Below, one piece after another: positions 25,508 through 33,061 of a stretch of 34,335 bases of DNA. Under the pieces are notes generated by a model. That model made no database searches, had not been told where the DNA came from, and saw nothing but the letters and a program-made list of their open reading frames with translations. The first letter of the stretch is position 1, and each line of letters opens with the position of its first letter. The translations under genes were made by a program, and so were the position numbers. This DNA is from an uncultured Verrucomicrobiota bacterium. Lineage in GTDB: Bacteria > Verrucomicrobiota > Verrucomicrobiia > Methylacidiphilales > UBA1321. Location of the stretch: contig CAIPBM010000181.1 of NCBI GenBank assembly GCA_903863295.1, forward strand, positions 1-34,335, read 5' to 3'.

Positions 25508-25588
25508 AGCTTCTAGCGGTGTGGGAGTCGTCGGGTGAAATCCACCAAACAATGAGAACTGATTCTACGACGACCTCTGGATGAAGAA

Positions 25589-25602
25589 GGCTTTTTCAAG
25601 CC
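25589..25602 (-). terminator. Weak hairpin terminator candidate after PEP-CTERM gene
   Basis: On the minus strand GGCTT-gaaa-AAGCC is followed by TTCTTC, four bases after the stop codon. The stem has only 5 bp, so activity is doubtful. Confidence 0.35.
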
Positions 25603-25605
25603 ATA

Positions 25606-26259
25606 TTAAAGCGCGACCTGACGCCGCCGGGCGAGGAAAACCAACCCGGCTGCCCCCATCAGAAACAGGGAGACAACGGACGGTTCCGGCACGATGGCTA
25701 CTTTGGCCAACTGCATCTGATAAATCGGCTGGGTCGAGCCGAAAGCAAGCGTCAGGTCGTTCACTCCCGTCATAAAGCTCGGGGAGTCTCCGGACAGCGT
25801 GGTGAGATCAATGTTGAAGACCTGCGGGCCCGCAACATCAGGAACGGAATAAAGTCCCCCGATGGGATTGGGCGAATTCGAGCTTTGAACCTCAAGCTCC
25901 AAAAAATCGATATTATAAGTGAGCGCAAAGGTCAGGCTGAGGACGTTTTGTTCCGGGCCATTCAGGGTGAAGTTACTGTAGCTGAGGCCCATAAACGCGC
26001 CTCCATCGCCTGCCACGCGGAAAAGACCGTCTCCATTGGTGATGGCCGTGACTGGCCCAGAACCTGAAGTTTGGATGAGTCTCTGGGCGTTCGTGCTCCC
26101 GTTGATCGTCAGGGTCGAGGTCTGTGACCCGCCTTGATCGACGGTCGGTGCGCTAACCGTGAAATCATCAATCAAGACCGGGTCGGTCTGTGCGGCAATA
26201 GCAGGAAAAGCCAGAAGACTGAGCAGCAGGATGGCGGTGAAAAAATGACCTGTTTTCAT
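25606..26259 (-). CDS. PEP-CTERM sorting-domain protein
   Basis: The 217-residue exported protein has a signal peptide (FFTAILLLSLLAFPAIA, likely cut after AIA). The middle is Ser/Thr/Asn-rich and apparently beta-sandwich. At the end stands the PEP-CTERM signal: V190-PEP-S, a hydrophobic helix (VVSLFLMGAAGLVFLA) and the basic RRRQ. Such proteins are processed by an exosortase (EpsH-type) and are linked to exopolysaccharide and biofilm matrix. No exosortase is in this window, but the glycan cluster at 1052-9846 fits this lifestyle. The middle domain has no recognised function. Confidence 0.9.
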   Translation of the reverse strand: MKTGHFFTAILLLSLLAFPAIAAQTDPVLIDDFTVSAPTVDQGGSQTSTLTINGSTNAQRLIQTSGSGPVTAITNGDGLFRVAGDGGAFMGLSYSNFTLNGPEQNVLSLTFALTYNIDFLELEVQSSNSPNPIGGLYSVPDVAGPQVFNIDLTTLSGDSPSFMTGVNDLTLAFGSTQPIYQMQLAKVAIVPEPSVVSLFLMGAAGLVFLARRRQVAL

Positions 26260-26320
26260 AGGATAGTTTCGGGCGGGTCGGTTTTCGGAGCAGAAACTTG
26301 CTTAAAACAAACTGAGAAAC

Positions 26321-26349
26321 TCTATTAAAGATTCTCCATTCTTTGTCAA
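26321..26349 (-). promoter_or_regulatory. Candidate promoter of the PEP-CTERM gene
   Basis: On the minus strand an exact TTGACA (26344-26349) is followed after 17 bp by AATAGA (26321-26326), a weak -10. It lies 62 bp before the start codon in an AT-rich patch. Confidence 0.4.
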
Positions 26350-26443
26350 GCTACCTTCGAATCATTGATCGGATTAAATCAGGCCAACCGAAACGGGACT
26401 CACTGTTCTAGCAAGTATCACCCCCCTCACCAGTAACTCCATT

Positions 26444-28276
26444 TCAAGGCAGTTCCGGCAGCTTATTCAAATGCTCCTGCGCCACCCTATTCCCCGGCTC
26501 CTCCCGAAGTACCTCCTGAAATTGCACCCTCGCCTCCGGAATCCGGCCCAGCTTTTCCAGGACGATCCCCAGATTATTGCGCACTTCTATCGCTCCCGGT
26601 TTTAGCTCCAGCGCACGGGTCAGGACCTGCACCGCCTCCTGATTCCGCCCGATCTGCGCCAACGCGCCGCCCAGGTTCGCGTAGGCCAATTCATAGTCCG
26701 GCTTGTATTGCGTCACCGTCGTAAACGTCTGGATCGCCTCCTCCAGCTTCCCCGCCTGCACCAGGGCCACGCCAAGATTATTCTCCACCTCCGCATCTTG
26801 CGGACGGATCTCCAGCGCCGCTCGATATTCCGCGATCCCCTCCTCCAACCTTCCTGACTCCACCAGCGCCCGGCCCAGATTAAAGTGCGTGTCGGCATGC
26901 TGCGGATCGAGCTTCACCCCAGTCGCAAAAGGCGCCACCGCTTCCTCCGGACGATTACTTTGGAGTAACGCCTTCCCCAAGTTCTCCTGCGCGAGGACAA
27001 TGCCGGGATAGCGTCCCACCGTGTAGCGCCATAACGTCTCTTCATCTGAAAAAGCGATCGCATACCCATGGGCCAGAAATGCGAGCAAGGTCAGGACCAT
27101 CGTCGCGCCGCCCATGATCCAAGGCCGTCCCGATTCCCCCCACCGGAGCCGCAGTGCGCCCACGCCGGTCGTTACCAACCCGATAAGACCGATGATCGGC
27201 AGATAAACCAAATGATCCAGCGACCAAACCATGGTCTCATACTTCATGGCGATGTAGCCCAGCACTGGAACCAGATTCACGATGAAGAAACCGAATCCCG
27301 CGAGGCACGACATCCCCCACGTCTGGCGCTTCCACCAAAAGAGTGAAAACGCGCCCGCGATTAAGAGCCACGGCACCGCCGCCGCGAGCGTCGTCATTTC
27401 CAGAGCCAGCGTCGGATAAACCGGCACCAGCCCCACCGGCCAGAAAACCTTGCCGGTCAAAAAGAGAATCGTCCAACCCATCGCCGCCACGCGCGCATTC
27501 CATCCGCCCGTCGCGACTACTACATCGGCCGGTCCTGTCTCGTGCTGCGGCCAGACTGTGACCAAACCCGCCAGCAATGCCACCAGGAAGAATGGCGCGC
27601 ACGACCGGACCTCCCGCCACCCAATCAAACGTTGTCGGTAGTAAAGATACCCGAGCAAAACCACGGGCAACATCATCCCCGCCGTCTTCGCCAGCATGGA
27701 AACGATGAACCAACCGAGCGCCCAGAGGTAATCGACCGGACGACGTCCTTTTTCCAGATAGGTCAGGTAAGCCAGGAAGACGAGCAGCAGGGGTGGCAAT
27801 GAGAGCGTGTTCTTCAATTCCGCCACCCAGGCCACCGACTCCACCATCAGCGGATGGACCGCAAAAAGCATCGCGCCCAGCCACGCCTGCGTGATGTCCA
27901 ATCGGGAAAACAACCGCCAGATCAGGAATGCGCTGCCGAGGTGCAAGCCCAAGCTGAGAAGGTGATATCCCAGTGGATTATCGCCCCACGCCTGCCACTG
28001 CAGCCAGCGCACGGCGGACGTCAGCGGATCATAATTCCCCAGGCCATCCGGCCTGATCCAGACGTTCCAAAATCCATGCGGATCGTGTATCAGCGGATTG
28101 CGCGTCAGGACCTTGTCGTCATCCCAAAGCCAGTCACCGTTAAAAACCGAGAAATAAATCCACGTCCCGACCGCCACCAGCACCGTCCCCTGCAACCAGT
28201 CCAGCAGCGGTCCTTCCTCCAGGATTTGGGCCGGAGGCGCGGGATCAACCGATCTGCGTGTGGAGCGTCGAGCCAT
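26444..28276 (-). CDS. TMTC-like polytopic membrane protein with C-terminal TPRs
   Basis: The 610-residue protein starts MARRSTRRSVDPAPP. This start is chosen over an upstream Met at 28375 because it matches the start of the neighbouring paralog and the upstream 33 residues look like non-coding extension. About ten membrane helices fill residues 25-370. The first loop carries FNGDWLWDDDKVLTRNPLIHD, with the WDDD acidic motif of the GT-C-like TMTC family, and HPLMVESVAWVAELKNTLSLP follows. About six TPR units occupy 375-605. Eukaryotic TMTCs are O-mannosyltransferases. Bacterial relatives are common in Verrucomicrobia and Planctomycetes and are mostly uncharacterised, so transferase activity is an inference. 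Confidence 0.83.
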   Translation of the reverse strand: MARRSTRRSVDPAPPAQILEEGPLLDWLQGTVLVAVGTWIYFSVFNGDWLWDDDKVLTRNPLIHDPHGFWNVWIRPDGLGNYDPLTSAVRWLQWQAWGDNPLGYHLLSLGLHLGSAFLIWRLFSRLDITQAWLGAMLFAVHPLMVESVAWVAELKNTLSLPPLLLVFLAYLTYLEKGRRPVDYLWALGWFIVSMLAKTAGMMLPVVLLGYLYYRQRLIGWREVRSCAPFFLVALLAGLVTVWPQHETGPADVVVATGGWNARVAAMGWTILFLTGKVFWPVGLVPVYPTLALEMTTLAAAVPWLLIAGAFSLFWWKRQTWGMSCLAGFGFFIVNLVPVLGYIAMKYETMVWSLDHLVYLPIIGLIGLVTTGVGALRLRWGESGRPWIMGGATMVLTLLAFLAHGYAIAFSDEETLWRYTVGRYPGIVLAQENLGKALLQSNRPEEAVAPFATGVKLDPQHADTHFNLGRALVESGRLEEGIAEYRAALEIRPQDAEVENNLGVALVQAGKLEEAIQTFTTVTQYKPDYELAYANLGGALAQIGRNQEAVQVLTRALELKPGAIEVRNNLGIVLEKLGRIPEARVQFQEVLREEPGNRVAQEHLNKLPELP

Positions 28277-28435
28277 GTTGAGTAAATGCCTTGCTGAAAT
28301 TTTAAGCAGGAAGAGATAAAGGGGAAACGATAGAGCTGTTGGAATCAAAAGTTGATTCCCTCGCCTCAACTTCATGTCTTCATGATTTCATGTTTTCCTG
28401 TTTAAAAAGCCAGATTCATCAGCACCCTATCATAA

Positions 28436-30532
28436 TTACGGTTTGCCCGGACCACCCGGTGAAGCCGCCTGCAATTTCATCAGCCAACTCCGGGCCTGCG
28501 CATCTCCCGGATCAGCGCTGAGCACCTCCCGCAATTGCTCAGCCGCTTCCTGCACCCGCCCCGTATGCGCCAGCGCCAACGCCAGATTCATCCGCGCAGA
28601 GGAGTATCCCGGGTTGATCCGAATCGCCGCCTCAAATTCCCGAATTCCCTCCGCTAATGCCCCCGATTGCGCCAGCGCCACACCCAGGTTCTCGTGCGCT
28701 TGCGCCATCCCGGGAGCAAGTCTTACGGCCGCGCGAAACTGTTCGATTGCCTCTGGAAAACTCCGCGCCTGCGACAAGGCCCTTCCCAGATTGTAATGCA
28801 ACAAAGCCAGATCGGGATTCGTCGCCAACGCTTCCCGGTACAGATGAATCGCTTCTTCGTCGCGTTTGGTCCAAAGGAGAAACCCACCCAGATCGATACT
28901 GGCCGATGCATCCTCCGGCGCGATCTCGTACGCCTTCCGTAAATCTTTCTCGGCCTCGCCCAGGTTGCCGCTCTTTCCCATCAACTCACCCAGGTTCAGG
29001 TACGCCTTCACATTTTCCGGATTCAAGGCCAATGCCCTCCGGTACTGCGCTTCCGCCTCCGCCGTCTGTCCCGTTTTCTCGAGCGCAATGCCCAGGTTGT
29101 AATAGGCCACATCAAAACCGGGCTTGAGCCAGGCGACCTCCTGCAAATGGGGAATCGCCTCGGCATAACGCCCCTTGTCCATCAGGTCGCAGCCCAAGTC
29201 ATGATGCGCCAGCCAGACGTTGGGATTGCGTTGCAGGATGTAGGTCCAGAGCGTCTCCTCGTTCACAAACAGGTTCGCAAACGCATGGCTCTCGATGGAC
29301 ATCAGCGCGATAGCGATGGCAAAAATTCCCGTGGCATACGGACGATCGGTCGGAAAGCGTGTCTCAAAATCTTCGAGCCCCGCGATGACCAGCCCGATCA
29401 ATCCCACGAGAGGAAGATAGAGAAAATGATCCATGACCCAGGTGAAGCTCATGTAGGAAACCGGGTTAAATCCCAAAAACGGCGCGAGTGTCAGGAAGTA
29501 AAATCCAAGGCCCAGCAGCACATGCCGCCCCCATGTCGCACGCTTCACCCAAGCCCAACACCCAATGCCAATAAAAAAAAGCCACGACACATAGCCCGTC
29601 ATCGTAGAGGCATCCACCTGCCACTTCGGGTAGGTCAGCAGGTAGTCGACCGGAAGGAAGCACCGGGAAAAATAAACCGCCGCAATCAGCCCCGATCCCG
29701 CCACGCGCGAAAACAAGCTGCCGAGGGGGATGATATCCGGCAAGGCATGCCCCTGCTTCTCATAAAGATTCCCCACCAAGATCGTTGTGATGCCCAGCAC
29801 CAGGGAAATGAGGAAAAACGGGATTGCACCTTTGGCGTCACTCCATTCAATGCGTCCCCGCTTCCACCAGGCATAAAGCAAAATAATCACCGGGAATGGA
29901 GCCAGCGTGATTTTGCAAAGCATGCCGATGAGAAACAATCCGAGCGCCCAGCGATAATCCGATGGCTTGCCGTCCCGGTCGTAATCAATCCATCGACCCA
30001 TCGCTAAAAGGAAAAAAGGCAGCGAAAGCGTGTTCTTCAATTCGGAAATCCATGCCACCGATTCCACCTGCACTGGGTGCACCGCAAAGAGCAATCCTCC
30101 GAGCCACGCCAGCCTCAATCCAAACTTGGCCAGAAGCCTCCAGACCAAAAAAGCACTGACGACATGGAGCGCCACATTGGTCAAATGATACCCCAGCGTC
30201 ACCTCACCCCACAGTTGCCATTGCACCCACTGCACCGTCTCCTGCACCGGGTAATACTCGACCCAGCTTCCGGGCTGGAACCAGAATTTCCAGAGCCCGA
30301 TCCACCCGTGCATCAGCGGATTCGTCACCAGGTACCAGCCGTCATCCCAGACAAAGGCGCCTCCCAGCGCCGGCCAATAAATCCATAAAGTGACCGCTAT
30401 AATCAGTAATGCTCTCGGCAACCACGTCGACCATCCGGCCCGAATATCCGATTGAAAAAGATTCCGCAAAAATTGCGGACCAGCTTCAATGCGCGCCGAT
30501 CTTTTCCCTTTGAATTGCCGAGGCCGCGCCAT
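28436..30532 (-). CDS. TMTC-like polytopic membrane protein with C-terminal TPRs (paralog)
   Basis: The 698-residue protein starts MARPRQFKGKRSARIEAG. It has the same plan as its downstream neighbour: basic N-terminus, about ten helices, a first-loop acidic motif (FVWDDGWYLVTNPLMHG) and the shared block HPVQVESVAWISELKNTLSLPFF. About eight TPR units occupy 440-690. WDDG replaces the WDDD of the neighbour. The shared blocks show that the two genes arose by tandem duplication. They are on the same strand, 159 bp apart. A role in protein or lipid glycosylation is suggested by the family but not shown. Confidence 0.84.
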   Translation of the reverse strand: MARPRQFKGKRSARIEAGPQFLRNLFQSDIRAGWSTWLPRALLIIAVTLWIYWPALGGAFVWDDGWYLVTNPLMHGWIGLWKFWFQPGSWVEYYPVQETVQWVQWQLWGEVTLGYHLTNVALHVVSAFLVWRLLAKFGLRLAWLGGLLFAVHPVQVESVAWISELKNTLSLPFFLLAMGRWIDYDRDGKPSDYRWALGLFLIGMLCKITLAPFPVIILLYAWWKRGRIEWSDAKGAIPFFLISLVLGITTILVGNLYEKQGHALPDIIPLGSLFSRVAGSGLIAAVYFSRCFLPVDYLLTYPKWQVDASTMTGYVSWLFFIGIGCWAWVKRATWGRHVLLGLGFYFLTLAPFLGFNPVSYMSFTWVMDHFLYLPLVGLIGLVIAGLEDFETRFPTDRPYATGIFAIAIALMSIESHAFANLFVNEETLWTYILQRNPNVWLAHHDLGCDLMDKGRYAEAIPHLQEVAWLKPGFDVAYYNLGIALEKTGQTAEAEAQYRRALALNPENVKAYLNLGELMGKSGNLGEAEKDLRKAYEIAPEDASASIDLGGFLLWTKRDEEAIHLYREALATNPDLALLHYNLGRALSQARSFPEAIEQFRAAVRLAPGMAQAHENLGVALAQSGALAEGIREFEAAIRINPGYSSARMNLALALAHTGRVQEAAEQLREVLSADPGDAQARSWLMKLQAASPGGPGKP

Positions 30533-30559
30533 GATCGTGTTTAGCCGTCGACTGACTAA

Positions 30560-30847
30560 TTAGCCACTCGTTTCCGGCTCCAGCCGAGCCTTGATCTCCT
30601 CCATGGAAAGCCCATCCACCCGCACGATTTTCTCCCGCGATTTATCACCCCGCTCCAGCAGAACCTGCCTTGGACGTAATCCGAGTGCCTCCGCGAGAAA
30701 TTCCACCAGTGCCGCATTGGCTTTGCCTTCCACGGCTGCGGCGCGGAGCCGGAGTTTCAAAACCTCGCCACCGTCCGCATCCTTCATCCAACCGGTAATG
30801 CTGTTGGCTTTTGCTCCCGGTTGGACACGGACGGAAAGGAGCGCCAT
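30560..30847 (-). CDS. DUF167 / YggU-family protein
   Basis: This small 95-residue protein begins MALLSVRVQPGAKANSITGW and contains the family signature LRAAAVEGKANAALVEFLAEALG and VLLERGDKSREKIVRVDG. The length is normal for UPF0235/YggU. The biochemical role of the family is unknown. It starts 9 bp after the hydrolase gene's stop on the same strand, so the two are probably co-transcribed. Confidence 0.92.
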   Translation of the reverse strand: MALLSVRVQPGAKANSITGWMKDADGGEVLKLRLRAAAVEGKANAALVEFLAEALGLRPRQVLLERGDKSREKIVRVDGLSMEEIKARLEPETSG

Positions 30848-30856
30848 CGGGACCGT

Positions 30857-31594
30857 TTAAGCGAGGTGCTTCTTCAACCAGCGGACGCTTTCCGCAATGA
30901 CCTGCCGACGATGCGTCCACGTCGTGAAAACATGATCCGCTTCCGGGATCACCAAGTGACGAACCAGCGGGTTGTTCTTGGGCGAAAAAGCGGCGAACTG
31001 TTCGCGGAACTCGGGCAGATCCCGGTCACCCTGAATCTGAAGACGCGGGATGTCCAGGGCCACATAGGCTTCGGGGATATCGACTTTCGGGCGATCCTTG
31101 TAAAAGCTCTTTCCGGGAATCATTGGATTGCCGGCAACGGGCTTTTCTCCCTCGGGAGGTACCGTCCGCCACCACGTAAAGCTGGGAACCGCCGACCACG
31201 TCAACAATGCATCCGGCCTCGTCTTGGCCTGATGGGCGGCACAAATCACCGTGCCTCCACCAAAGCTTAGACCGAGATAGGCCACTTTCTTGTAGCGTCG
31301 CCGTCCCCAGGCGAGCACATCCAGCGCATCGCGTATCTGCGTATTGGGCGACATTTGGCTGAAGTCGCCGCTGCTGTCGCCTGAGCCCATGAAATCAAAG
31401 CGCAGTACATTCAGCCCGGCTTTTTGCAGGGCCCGCGCCGCCTGCACAAAAAGCCGACCGCTCTCGGTTTTGGTTCCGGTAAATCCGTGACAAAGAATGA
31501 CCAGGCTCTTGCCGGGCGCACGGTGCAAAACCGCCGCCAGGTGAGCGTGCGGCGTGCGAATGGTGAAAGGAGTTTCCGGAAAGGCGATTTTCAT
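30857..31594 (-). CDS. Alpha/beta hydrolase
   Basis: The 245-residue hydrolase has LVILCHGFTGTKTE (oxyanion hole), FDFMGSGDSSGDF, the nucleophile elbow GLSFGG (S110), an acid in LQIQGDRD (D190 or D192) and H221 in EADHVF. The pattern is that of the small serine hydrolases related to bacterial feruloyl/cinnamoyl esterases and BAAT/S9-like enzymes. There is no signal peptide. The substrate is not predictable. It lies directly upstream of the DUF167 gene. Confidence 0.85.
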   Translation of the reverse strand: MKIAFPETPFTIRTPHAHLAAVLHRAPGKSLVILCHGFTGTKTESGRLFVQAARALQKAGLNVLRFDFMGSGDSSGDFSQMSPNTQIRDALDVLAWGRRRYKKVAYLGLSFGGGTVICAAHQAKTRPDALLTWSAVPSFTWWRTVPPEGEKPVAGNPMIPGKSFYKDRPKVDIPEAYVALDIPRLQIQGDRDLPEFREQFAAFSPKNNPLVRHLVIPEADHVFTTWTHRRQVIAESVRWLKKHLA

Positions 31595-31624
31595 GATGGA
31601 AACGTTCTAGAGATAAGAAGTTTT

Positions 31625-31699
31625 GGAGGGCCCGGCTCCCGCCGGGCCACGAAGAGTGGCCATGATTCCGCTGAGCGCCCGGCAGGAGCCGGGTTCTCC
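31625..31699. repeat. REPIN-like paired-hairpin element
   Basis: The left arm (31625-31647, GGAGGGCCCGGCTCC...) and right arm (31677-31699) are inverted copies with three mismatches in 23 bp, separated by 29 bp. Each arm also folds on itself: GGCCCGGC-tccc-GCCGGGCC on the left, GCCCGGC-agga-GCCGGGT on the right. Arm and spacer sizes are close to the valS element at 34216. It lies between the reductase stop and the hydrolase start. Confidence 0.8.
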
Positions 31700-31712
31700 A
31701 CGGAATCTCCCA

Positions 31713-32867
31713 TCAATAGACGTCCTTGAGATACCGCTTTTCCGTCTTGGCCAGCGTGACCTCAATGTATTCCTTGGCCGCCTCAGGCGAAAGCCCACCG
31801 TGCTCCTGCGCGATATCGATCAACTTCTGGTGGACGTCACGCGCCATCCGCTTGGCGTCGCCGCAGACGTAGAAGTAGGCGCCTTCTTTCAACCATTTCC
31901 ACAGCTCGGCACCGTTCTCCTGCATCCGGTTCTGGACATAAATCTTCTCGGCCTGGTCGCGGGAAAAAGCGACATCCAGGCGCGTCAACGTCCCCTTCTC
32001 CAGCATCGCTGCGAATTCCTTTTCGTAGAGGAAGTCGGTCGCTTTCTTCTGGTCGCCGAAGAAGAGCCAGCTCTTGCCGGTGGCGCCTTCCACTGCCCGA
32101 TGCTCCAGGAAGGCACGGAACGGCGCGATGCCGGTGCCAGGCCCAACCATGATGATATTCGCTTCCGGTGCGGGCATGTGGAAATGCTTCGTCGGCTGGA
32201 TATAAACCGGAACCTCGCTCTTGTTCAGCTCCTGGCCATGCCCCAGGTAACCTGAGGCCAGTCCGTACTTGGCACGTCCGTGGGTGGTGTAATTAACCAC
32301 CGCCACCGTCAGATGCACTTCGCCCGGATGCGCCTTGGGCGAAGACGCAATCGAATAAAGGCGCGGGGCAATTTTGTTGGCCAGGGGCAGGAATTCAGCC
32401 GCGGCAAAGGTCGCCGGGAATTCAATCAGCACATCGGTGTAGTCACGCGTGAAAACGTAATCATCAAAGGCTTCCTCATTCCCCACGATCTCCGCCAGCT
32501 TCGTCTTCTTCTCCCCATCCGGCAGCTTTTCCAGCAGGGCCTTGACGAACTTCTTGCTCACGCGATTCAGGCTGTACTGGGTGATCAGCAACTCGCGCAG
32601 ATTGACCGCGCCGGTCGGCAACTCCACCGTGGTCGCTGCATCGAGGCCCAGGTGGGGCAGCAGTTCATCGACAACCTTGGGGAAATTCCGGGGAATGACG
32701 CCCAGCGAATCGCCCGGCGTGTATTGGATGCCACTCTCCCCCAGGTTAATGACGATGTGGCGGGTATCCTTGGCGGACCCTTCGGAAGTCAGGGAATAGT
32801 TGGCGGTGATCTGGGCCTTGAACGGATTGGCCCGGTTGTGAACGGAAGGAGTGGTTGGTGTGCTCAA
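31713..32867 (-). CDS. CysJ-like FAD/NADPH reductase without flavodoxin domain
   Basis: The 384-residue protein is related to the diflavin reductase C-terminal half (sulfite reductase alpha subunit, cytochrome P450 reductase). FAD binding is marked by R169-LYS (APRLYSIASSP) and GLASGYL (202-208), with a connecting helical domain at about 60-140. The NADPH part has VGPGTGIAPFRAFLEHR (241-257), SWLFFGDQKKATDFLY, YFYVCGDAKRMARDVH and the terminal YLKDVY. The N-terminal FMN/flavodoxin domain of full CysJ is absent, so a separate electron carrier is needed. No CysI hemoprotein gene is in the window. The ATG at 32867 is preceded by an inverted repeat at 32882-32906. Confidence 0.9.
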   Translation of the reverse strand: MSTPTTPSVHNRANPFKAQITANYSLTSEGSAKDTRHIVINLGESGIQYTPGDSLGVIPRNFPKVVDELLPHLGLDAATTVELPTGAVNLRELLITQYSLNRVSKKFVKALLEKLPDGEKKTKLAEIVGNEEAFDDYVFTRDYTDVLIEFPATFAAAEFLPLANKIAPRLYSIASSPKAHPGEVHLTVAVVNYTTHGRAKYGLASGYLGHGQELNKSEVPVYIQPTKHFHMPAPEANIIMVGPGTGIAPFRAFLEHRAVEGATGKSWLFFGDQKKATDFLYEKEFAAMLEKGTLTRLDVAFSRDQAEKIYVQNRMQENGAELWKWLKEGAYFYVCGDAKRMARDVHQKLIDIAQEHGGLSPEAAKEYIEVTLAKTEKRYLKDVY

Positions 32868-32881
32868 ATCAGTGAAGTTTC

Positions 32882-32906
32882 AGGTTAATCTTTGTTGATT
32901 TAACCT
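32882..32906. promoter_or_regulatory. Inverted repeat just upstream of the reductase gene
   Basis: AGGTTAA (32882-32888) and TTAACCT (32900-32906) are perfect complements with an 11-bp spacer, 14 bp before the reductase start codon. It could be an operator or a leader hairpin; the evidence is only its symmetry and position. Confidence 0.35.
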
Positions 32907-33061
32907 TAGCCGCTGCGCTTGTCGAGAGGACACTTTCAGGACAAAGACGATTTTTACCGCGCACGACAGCCTGGCCGTGACGGTGCGGTTTCCCTCGGCT
33001 GTTCCGGAACTGCCAGGGCAGACTTGATGTCTGACATGGCGTGACGCGGGGAGTTTGGGCT

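Larger units (their letters stand above)
25245..25605. other. Intergenic region upstream of dnaK
   Basis: This 361-bp gap lies between dnaK and the PEP-CTERM gene. It should contain the dnaK promoter; on the minus strand TATAAC (25301-25306) is a possible -10 without a good -35, and CTTGAAA (25354-25360) resembles a heat-shock -35 but lacks a matching -10. It also holds a nested inverted repeat, a GTCATCC-type repeat and a weak hairpin beside the PEP-CTERM stop. Confidence 0.5.

Noticed and set aside
28277..28375. N-terminal 33-residue extension of the first TMTC-like protein
   Set aside because: The paralog starts with MAR-R/P and basic residues, matching the Met at 28276. The extension would add a hydrophobic stretch not shared by the paralog.
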